Assembly (NCBI GenBank): GCA_051954235.1
Contig: JBQCHY010000060.1
Span: forward strand, 3,410 to 67,409
Direction of reading: 5' to 3'
DNA: 64,000 nt
DNA from: 62-47 sp051954235
GTDB taxonomy: Bacteria > Pseudomonadota > Alphaproteobacteria > Rhizobiales > Xanthobacteraceae
Every line of letters starts with the position of its first letter. Positions within the stretch are counted from its first letter, which is position 1. The position numbers were made by a program, and so were the translations under genes. Shown here piece by piece: positions 58,244 through 64,000 of this stretch. The notes beneath the pieces are model-generated. The model ran no database searches and had not been told where the DNA came from. It saw only the letters and a list, made by a program, of their open reading frames with translations.

Positions 58244-58332
58244 TCATGGCCGGATTTATTCCGGCCATCCACGTCTTTGCGGAAATTCAACATGAAGAGC
58301 GTGGATGGCCGGGACAAGCCCGGCCATGACGA
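58244..58332. repeat. Palindromic intergenic repeat, family A, near-identical pair member
   Basis: Twin of 41521-41608; differs at two positions (TGCGGA-A-ATT and GAAGA-G-CGTGG) over 88 bp. Confidence 0.92.
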
Positions 58333-58368
58333 GTTTTCGTCATGCGCGTTAATGTTACTGCCGCCGTA

Positions 58369-58707
58369 TCAATCCCCTTGTCCCGGCTTCGGCGAGAAGA
58401 ATTGCTTCAGCTTGTCCTTGACGCCGTCGAACGCCTTCGCGTCCGGCGGCGGGTCGCGTTTCTGGGTGATATTGGGCCATTGCGGCGCGTATTCGGCGTT
58501 GAGCGCGAGCCAGCTTTCCAGCCCCGGAGTCGAATCCGGCGAGATCGCTTCCGCCGGGCATTCCGGCTCGCAGACGCCGCAATCGATGCATTCGTCCGGA
58601 TGGATCACCAGCATGTTCTCGCCTTCGTAGAAGCAGTCCACCGGACAGACTTCGACGCAGTCCATATATTTGCACTTGATACAGTTGTCGGTGACGACAA
58701 ACGTCAT
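58369..58707 (-). CDS. fdxA: Seven-iron ferredoxin FdxA
   Basis: 112 aa from the ATG at 58707 (MTFVVTDNCIKCKYMDCVEV). Cysteines: C-x2-C-x4-C-P for one site and DECIDCGVCEPECPAEAI for the other, with the CVEVCPVDCF arrangement of [3Fe-4S][4Fe-4S] ferredoxins. C-terminal extension of about 50 residues as in Rhizobiales FdxA. Soluble electron carrier; partner unknown. Confidence 0.95.
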   Translation of the reverse strand: MTFVVTDNCIKCKYMDCVEVCPVDCFYEGENMLVIHPDECIDCGVCEPECPAEAISPDSTPGLESWLALNAEYAPQWPNITQKRDPPPDAKAFDGVKDKLKQFFSPKPGQGD

Positions 58708-58814
58708 CGTCGCAACTCCGTGTTCGGGTTGTGGTTCAGGATGTGGGGCGCGCAACCGCATTCACGCCGGCACATCCGGCGATGCTGCACGATGCGGCCG
58801 CGTTGAAAGCGCGG

Positions 58815-58991
58815 TCAGACCACCAGCGCGACGACGATGACGCCGAGCACGGTCCACACCAGCGAATTCACCAGCATCCGGATCAGGTCGCTGTATTCGG
58901 AACGGGGCAGGCCGAGCATGTCGCAGGCGATGTTACCCGGCAGCAGAAACGGCCATGCGAGCGCTGCGCCGATCGAAGAGCCAGATGACAT
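58815..58991 (-). CDS. Small single-pass membrane protein
   Basis: 58 aa. The start is the ATG at 58991 with AAGGAG at 6-nt spacing; an ATG at 59012 would lack this SD. One hydrophobic helix (LVNSLVWTVLGVIVVALVV, about 40-58) ends the protein; a weaker one is near 10-24. Conserved-looking PGNIACDMLGLPRSEYSD. Unknown function; upstream of fdxA on the same strand, so possibly co-transcribed. Confidence 0.68.
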   Translation of the reverse strand: MSSGSSIGAALAWPFLLPGNIACDMLGLPRSEYSDLIRMLVNSLVWTVLGVIVVALVV

Positions 58992-59413
58992 GGCGTTCTC
59001 CTTCATCTTCATGAGCGCAGCTTAATCCAGTCGCCGGCTAAAAGCAATATTATAAATATATCTTTTGAGGCGCAGGAGAACAGATTTGGCAAGTGCCGGC
59101 GCACGGCCGGCGCGCGCCAGATCACTGCGCTCACCCGGAAATGAGACGTCATCGTCCGCGAAGGCGGACGATCTAGTAGTCCGTGCGCGCATTGGACATT
59201 TGATGACCGACACGGCGTACTGGATACTCCGCTTTCGCGGAGTAAGACGTTTTGCGTGTTGCAAATCCGCGCAAGACACGAGTTTTCGAGGCGTCGAGGA
59301 TAACACCGGCGGCATCTGCAACGCAGCCATGAGCCCGCCCGGTTGCTCGGGCGAATCCGGATCGGTCATGATGCGGGCCGGCGAAATGCCGCACCGAACC
59401 TCCGGAGACCTTC
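58992..59413. other. Gene-free region with a family D repeat
   Basis: About 420 bp. An AT-rich run (AATATTATAAATATATCTTT near 59044) may hold the promoter of the small membrane gene. A family D repeat lies at 59148-59251. No coding frame is supported. Confidence 0.5.
59148..59251. repeat. Palindromic intergenic repeat, family D, copy 2
   Basis: GTCATCGTCCGCGAAGGCGG ACGATC and TACTGGATACTCCGCTTTCG CGGAGTAAGACG; diverged from the 43867 copy. Confidence 0.75.
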
Positions 59414-61072
59414 ATGAATCGCATCACCGGCCGTTCCGCTTTCCTGGCTTTGCTCAAGGACGAGGGCATCACCCATCTGTTCGGCAATCCGGGCACCACC
59501 GAACTGCCGATCATGCACGCGCTGAAGGACCACCCCGATCTGACTTACGTGATGGCGATGCAGGAGAGCCTCGTCGTCGCCATCGCCGATGGCTACAGCC
59601 GCGCCTCCGGGCGGCTGGTGGCGTGCAACGTCCACGTCGCGCCGGGGCTCGGCAACGCCATGGGCTCGCTCTACAACGCGCAGTTCACCGGCACGCCGAT
59701 GATCCTCACCGCCGGCCAGCAGGAGCAGGGCCACGGCCTGATGGAGCCGCTGCTCTACGGTCCGCTGGTGCGGATGGCCGAACCGCTGGTGAAATGGGCG
59801 GTCGAGGTGACGCGGCTGGAGGACCTGCCGCGCATCGTGCGCCGCGCCGCCAAGATCGCCACCACGCCGCCGACAGGGCCGGTGTTCATCTCGCTGCCGG
59901 GCGACATCCTCAACGCCGAGGCCGGCATCGAACTGGGCGCCTCGACGCGGGTGGATACGCGGGTACGCCCGTCGGAGGAGGCGGTGAAGGCGCTGGCGCA
60001 ACGCTTGTTGAAAGCCGAGCGGCCGGTGATCATCGTCGGCGACGAGATCGTCAAAAGCGATGCGTTGCAGGAGGCGGCGGACTTCGCAGGCGCGCTCGGC
60101 GCGCCGGTCTATCAGCAGTCGGCGCCCTACGGCTCACACTTCCTCTCCGAGCACCCGTGTTTCATGGGTGCGCTCTCGCGGGTGCAGACGCAAGTGCGCG
60201 ACCTGCTGTCGGCTTACGATCTCGCCATCGTGCTCGGCGGCGATCCGCTGCGGATGTCGGTGCACAGCGAGGTCGAGCCGCTGCCGGCGAACATGCCGCT
60301 GGTGCAGATCGGGCTGGTCGATTGGGACATCGCCAAGAATTTTCCCGCCGAGATCGCGATGAAGGCCGACGTCGGCGAGACGCTGCGCGCGCTGACGCCG
60401 GCGCTGGTCGCGGCCGGCGGCGCGGCGCTGGCGTCGCGCGCGAAAGCGAGCATTGCGGCGCTCGCTGCGAAGAACTGGACCGCGCGGCGCGCGCAACTTG
60501 TCACCGAGATTAGCGCGCGCGGCGACCGCACGCCGATCGATCCGGACTGGCTGGCCTTGCAGGTGGTCGACGCGATGCCGGCGAATGCGATCCTCGTCGA
60601 CGAAGCCTTGACCTCGTCGCGCTACATGCCGGCGTTGCGCGCGCATCGCGACCGCTACGGCTATCACGCGCTGGCGTCCGGCGGTATCGGCTGGGGCGTG
60701 CCCGCGTCGGTCGGCGTCAGCCTGGCGCAACCGGGGCGGCCGGTGGTGTGCTTCTCCGGCGACGGCAGCGCGATGTATTCGATCCAGGCGCTATGGACCG
60801 CGGCGCGCAACAAGCTGCCGCTCAACGTGGTCATCGTCAACAATGGCGGCTATCGCATCATCAAGCAGCGGCTGCTGGCGTTCCATAAGGACGACAACTA
60901 CGTCGGCATGGATTTCGTCGACCCCCCGGTGGACTTCACCGGCCTCGCGCGTTCCCTCGGCGCGGAAGCGCTGCGCATCGACGATCCGCGCGAACTGAAG
61001 CCGAAGCTGACGGATGCCTTCGCGCGCCCTGGCACGAAACTCATCGAAGTGATGGTCGATCGCGCGGTGTGA
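59414..61072 (+). CDS. Thiamine-diphosphate enzyme of the benzoylformate decarboxylase/acetolactate synthase type
   Basis: 552 aa. Catalytic Glu in MAMQESLVVAIADGYSRASG (about 47), GNPGTTELP near the N-terminus and the ThDP/Mg motif GDGSAMYSIQALWTAARNKL with NNGGYRIIK (about 455-485). Sequence is closest to benzoylformate decarboxylase-like members rather than true acetolactate synthase (no small-subunit gene). Converts a 2-keto acid to the aldehyde or related product; substrate unknown. Confidence 0.85.
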   Translation: MNRITGRSAFLALLKDEGITHLFGNPGTTELPIMHALKDHPDLTYVMAMQESLVVAIADGYSRASGRLVACNVHVAPGLGNAMGSLYNAQFTGTPMILTAGQQEQGHGLMEPLLYGPLVRMAEPLVKWAVEVTRLEDLPRIVRRAAKIATTPPTGPVFISLPGDILNAEAGIELGASTRVDTRVRPSEEAVKALAQRLLKAERPVIIVGDEIVKSDALQEAADFAGALGAPVYQQSAPYGSHFLSEHPCFMGALSRVQTQVRDLLSAYDLAIVLGGDPLRMSVHSEVEPLPANMPLVQIGLVDWDIAKNFPAEIAMKADVGETLRALTPALVAAGGAALASRAKASIAALAAKNWTARRAQLVTEISARGDRTPIDPDWLALQVVDAMPANAILVDEALTSSRYMPALRAHRDRYGYHALASGGIGWGVPASVGVSLAQPGRPVVCFSGDGSAMYSIQALWTAARNKLPLNVVIVNNGGYRIIKQRLLAFHKDDNYVGMDFVDPPVDFTGLARSLGAEALRIDDPRELKPKLTDAFARPGTKLIEVMVDRAV

Positions 61073-61107
61073 GGCATCTCCGTTTTCATCATAGCTGATT
61101 AGTTCTG

Positions 61108-61195
61108 TCATGGCCGGGCTTGTCCCGGCCATCCACGTCTTGCTTGCTGATTTTCTGTAAGAACGTGGATGCCCGGCACAAGGCCGGGCATGACG
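61108..61195. repeat. Palindromic intergenic repeat, family A
   Basis: TCATGGCCGGGCTTGTCCCG GCCATCCACGTCTTG and AACGTGGATGCCCGGCACAA GGCCGGGCATGACGG, between the convergent TPP enzyme and mutL. Confidence 0.9.
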
Positions 61196-61248
61196 GCTGA
61201 TAGGGTTTCTGGCGCGTTGAGTTTGTGTCCTACGGAACGATCGCGCTG

Positions 61249-63048
61249 TTACCGCCGCCCGAACAACTTCTCGATATCCGCGAGTTTCAATTCCACATAC
61301 GTCGGCCGCCCGTGGTTGCACTGGCCGGAATTCGGCGTCGCTTCCATCTCGCGCAACAGCGCGTTCATTTCCTCCGGCTTAAGGATGCGGCCGGAACGCA
61401 CCGAGCCGTGGCAGGCCATGGTGGCGGCGACGTGCAGCAGCCGCCGCTCCAGCGGCAGCGCCTCGTCCCACTCCGCCATGTGCTCGGCGAGGTCGCGCAG
61501 CAGTCCGGCGGCGTTGGTCTTGCCGAGCAGCGACGGCGTTTCGCGCACCGCCACCGCACCAGGGCCGAAGGATTCGATGGCGAGGCCGAACTGGCCGAGT
61601 TCGTCGGCGCGGGCCAACAATTTTTCAACGGTGGCCTCGTCGAGTTCGACGATCTCCGGGATCAGCAGCATCTGCCGCTGCACGCCGTTCGCCGCGAGCG
61701 AGGCCTTCAGCCGCTCGTAGACGATACGCTCATGCGCGGCGTGCTGATCGACCACGATCAAGCCGTCGCGGGTCTGCGCCACGATGTAGTTCTCGTGGAT
61801 CTGCGTGCGCGCCGCGCCGAGCGGGCGGTCGAGCAGATCCGGCGCGGGCGTCGCCGCCTCGAAACGAACATCAGCCGATGGCGCACCGACATCGAACGCC
61901 AGTTGCGGACGTTCGGCGAATTCCGGCGCGCGGTCATAGGCGAACGCGGGCGAGGCGGGCGAGCGCCGCCAGTCCCAGTTCGCGGGACGCGGCGAGAACG
62001 CCGGACGGAACGACGACAGCACCGCGCCGTCGCTGTTCGCCGCCGTGCGCTGGCCCTCCCGCGCCAGACCGTCCTTCAGCGCATGCACGATCAGCGCGCG
62101 GACGAGACCGGCGTTACGGAAGCGCACTTCGGTCTTCGCCGGATGCACGTTGGCGTCGACCTCTTGCGGATCGAGCGTGACGAACAGCGCCAACACCGGA
62201 TGGCGGTCGCGCGGCAAGTAATCAGCGTAAGCCGCGCGCACCGCGCCGACGATCAGCTTGTCGCGCACCGGGCGGCCGTTGACGAACAGGTATTGCCCGA
62301 GCGCGTTGGCGCGGGTCAGCGACGGCGTCGCCGCGTAGCCGTCGACACGCACGCCCTCGCGCTCGCTCGCAACCGGGATGGCGGCGGCACGAAAATCCGC
62401 GCCGAGAATATCGCCGAGCCGCGTTAGTTGCCCCGGCGCGCCGGGCAGTGCCGCCGCCCAGGTCACCGGCGCGCGTTCCTCGCCGGCCAGCGTGAAGGCG
62501 ACGTCGGGCCGCGCCATGGCGAGGCGTCGTACTGCCTCGCGGATCGCTTCGGCCTCGGTGCGGTCGGTCTTGAGAAATTTCAGCCGCGCCGGCGTCGCAT
62601 AAAACAGATCGCTGACCTCGACGCGGGTGCCTTGCGTCAGCGCCGCCGGCACGATCTCGGACTTCACGCCACCCTCGACGCCGAGCGACCATGCATGAGG
62701 TTCGCTCTTGTGCCGCGTGGTGATAGCGAGCCGCGCCACCGCGCCGATCGAGGGCAAGGCCTCGCCGCGAAAGCCCAGCGTGCGGATGCGCAGCAAATCC
62801 TCGTCGTCGAGTTTCGAGGTGGCGTGGCGGTCCACCGCCAGCGCGAGGTCGGCATGGGTCATGCCGCCGCCGTTGTCAGTGATGCCGATCCGCCGCCGCC
62901 CGCCGCCGTCGGTGAAGACGTCGATGCGGGTCGCGCCTGCGTCGAGCGCGTTCTCCACCAGTTCCTTCACCACGCTCGCCGGCCGCTCCACCACCTCGCC
63001 GGCGGCGATGCGGTTGACGATGGTTTCGGGCAGTTGGCGGACGGGCAT
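61249..63048 (-). CDS. mutL: DNA mismatch repair endonuclease MutL
   Basis: 599 aa. GHKL ATPase N-domain: VVKELVENALDAGATRIDV, DNGGGMTHADL and TLGFRGEALPSIGAVARL. The C-terminal domain has the endonuclease motif DQHAAHERIVYE (DQHAx2Ex4E), so this MutL nicks DNA itself, as expected in bacteria without MutH. Acts with MutS. Confidence 0.96.
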   Translation of the reverse strand: MPVRQLPETIVNRIAAGEVVERPASVVKELVENALDAGATRIDVFTDGGGRRRIGITDNGGGMTHADLALAVDRHATSKLDDEDLLRIRTLGFRGEALPSIGAVARLAITTRHKSEPHAWSLGVEGGVKSEIVPAALTQGTRVEVSDLFYATPARLKFLKTDRTEAEAIREAVRRLAMARPDVAFTLAGEERAPVTWAAALPGAPGQLTRLGDILGADFRAAAIPVASEREGVRVDGYAATPSLTRANALGQYLFVNGRPVRDKLIVGAVRAAYADYLPRDRHPVLALFVTLDPQEVDANVHPAKTEVRFRNAGLVRALIVHALKDGLAREGQRTAANSDGAVLSSFRPAFSPRPANWDWRRSPASPAFAYDRAPEFAERPQLAFDVGAPSADVRFEAATPAPDLLDRPLGAARTQIHENYIVAQTRDGLIVVDQHAAHERIVYERLKASLAANGVQRQMLLIPEIVELDEATVEKLLARADELGQFGLAIESFGPGAVAVRETPSLLGKTNAAGLLRDLAEHMAEWDEALPLERRLLHVAATMACHGSVRSGRILKPEEMNALLREMEATPNSGQCNHGRPTYVELKLADIEKLFGRR

Positions 63049-63073
63049 CGCGGACGGGCTCGATTCGGCTGGG

Positions 63074-63092
63074 AGCGCTTAACTTAAGCGCT
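63074..63092. promoter_or_regulatory. Perfect 19-bp palindrome upstream of mutL
   Basis: AGCGCTTAACTTAAGCGCT: 9-bp arms around one base, 26 bp before the mutL ATG. Could be an operator or a transcript-end hairpin; no regulator can be named. Confidence 0.5.
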
Positions 63093-63199
63093 CACGGCGG
63101 CAAATGCATGGGTGGAAAGCCGGATGTCCCGGGTTGATTGCATGCTCGGTGGAAGAAAGTCCCACCGCTGCTTTAGCCCAGGCAAAATCCTCACCGCCG

Positions 63200-63287
63200 T
63201 CATGGCCGGGCTTGTCCCGGCCATCCACGTTCTTCGTCCCGGACACTCATCAAGACGTGGATGCCCGGGACAAGCCCGGGTATGACG
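63200..63287. repeat. Palindromic intergenic repeat, family A
   Basis: TCATGGCCGGGCTTGTCCCG GCCATCCACGTTCTT and AAGACGTGGATGCCCGGGAC AAGCCCGGGTATGACG, between mutL and arfB. Confidence 0.9.
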
Positions 63288-63337
63288 ACGGAGAGGTCGA
63301 TGTTTGTCGCTATTGCTGTTGAGACGCCAAGCCGAAT

Positions 63338-63757
63338 CTAATCCTCATACCCCGCCCGCCCGCGCTTCGCCTTCACATCGCTGCGGCGCTTCTTGCCGTC
63401 GAGGCGGCGCAATTTGGAGCCGAGCGTCGGCTTGGTGGCGCGGCGTGGCACCGGGCGGATTGCGGCTTCGCGCAACATCCCGATCAGCCGGTCGATGGCG
63501 TCGGCGCGATTGCGTTCCTGGGTGCGGAAACGTTGCGCGTGGATGACGATGACGCCGTCCTTGGTCATGCGCTGTCCGGCGATGCGCACCAGCCGCGCGC
63601 GGGTGTCGTCGGCAAGCGTCAACCGGTTGGTGTCGAAGCGCAGTTGCGCGGCAGTGGCGAGCTTGTTGACGTTCTGCCCGCCGGGCCCCGAGGCGCGGAC
63701 GAAGCCGATCTCGATATCGTCCTCATTGAGCGCGATGTCGCGCGTGATCCGCAGCAT
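63338..63757 (-). CDS. arfB: Alternative ribosome-rescue factor / aminoacyl-tRNA hydrolase ArfB
   Basis: 139 aa from the ATG at 63757 (MLRITRDIALNEDDIEIGFV). The peptidyl-hydrolysis motif GGQ (residues 26-28, in ASGPGGQNVNKLAT) and a basic C-terminal tail rich in K/R (DGKKRRSDVKAKRGRAG) that enters the empty mRNA channel. ArfB (YaeJ) releases stalled peptides on non-stop ribosomes. The frame is open to 63820 but that extension is not conserved-looking. Confidence 0.92.
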   Translation of the reverse strand: MLRITRDIALNEDDIEIGFVRASGPGGQNVNKLATAAQLRFDTNRLTLADDTRARLVRIAGQRMTKDGVIVIHAQRFRTQERNRADAIDRLIGMLREAAIRPVPRRATKPTLGSKLRRLDGKKRRSDVKAKRGRAGYED

Positions 63758-63837
63758 GGGGCACCGGGGGTGATGGATGCGAACATCTAGCACATCCGGC
63801 GATATCGTTGCCAACGGCACGCCTGCTCCTCTCGGCC

Positions 63838-63937
63838 GTCATTGCGAGGAGCGTCAGCGACGAAGCAATCCTGTATGTTTGGTTGGCCCGTTTTTGAGCA
63901 ACGGGTCGGCAGCCGCAGCGCGTAAGCAATCCTGGTC
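63838..63937. repeat. Degenerate family B repeat, copy 5
   Basis: GTCATTGCGAGGAGCGTCAG CGACGAAGCAATCCTG, then a distant AAGCAATCCTGG; the right arm is poorly kept. Confidence 0.65.
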
Positions 63938-64000
63938 ATGACCGGTATCTGGCGAGCGCGCGGCTGCTTGTGTCGTTGAGCCGAACAGTCGCGAGGGCCG

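Overview
The window is a GC-rich alphaproteobacterial chromosome segment. Gene order and protein sequences point to the Nitrobacteraceae/Bradyrhizobiaceae (Bradyrhizobium, Rhodopseudomonas, Afipia, Nitrobacter group). The evidence is the run rpmH-rnpA-yidC-engB-argB-dapD-dapE, a TfdA-alpha-like dioxygenase, an ECF42/DGPF module, a heat-shock promoter with a ROSE-like leader, and dense palindromic intergenic repeats. The genus cannot be fixed from the sequence alone.

Layout. 1-7520 (minus strand) is a housekeeping run: rpmH, rnpA, yidC, engB, a DUF423 protein, argB, a HAD nucleotidase, dapD and the start of dapE, with a good promoter in front of rpmH. 7722-9233 is a sensor kinase. 9618-18305 lies between tRNA-Arg(ACG) and tRNA-Val(GAC) and looks like an accessory hotspot. 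It holds a TetR/flavoprotein pair with a visible operator, a methyltransferase-like membrane protein, a SecA/HlyD deletion scar, a metallopeptidase/ATP-grasp pair, and a TetR/enoyl-CoA hydratase unit with repeated palindromic operators next to a broken acyl-CoA synthetase. 18560-28110 holds a YdcZ-type membrane protein, cpdR, an N-formylglutamate amidohydrolase, a probable small RNA, a HisN-type phosphatase, a beta-propeller protein, LysR/TauE, a LysE exporter, a hydrolase and a small heat-shock protein.

28593-34975 is gltBD (ammonium assimilation). 35046-38121 is a small secreted protein, a TfdA-like dioxygenase and two SDR dehydrogenases. 38170-41401 is ruvC-ruvA-ruvB-ybgC, interrupted by a GIY-YIG nuclease gene lying between the two arms of a split palindromic repeat. 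41640-46381 holds a GST broken by one amber codon, a TetR regulator, and a VOC / DGPF / ECF42 sigma factor / VOC module. 46669-55666 is a probable catabolic locus: an SDR, a GntR regulator, a branched-chain-type ABC importer (with permease and both ATPases fused in one chain), a 3-hydroxyacyl-CoA dehydrogenase and a BKACE (DUF849) enzyme. 56066-63757 holds a hydrolase/PLP sulfhydrylase pair, a seven-iron ferredoxin, a benzoylformate-decarboxylase-like TPP enzyme, mutL and arfB.

At least five families of intergenic palindromic repeats occur more than 20 times in 64 kb. Two 88-bp copies 16.7 kb apart differ at only two positions. The split copy around the GIY-YIG gene, the metallopeptidase/ATP-grasp pair, the candidate sRNA at 20.6 kb and the ROSE-like leader are the most interesting leads.
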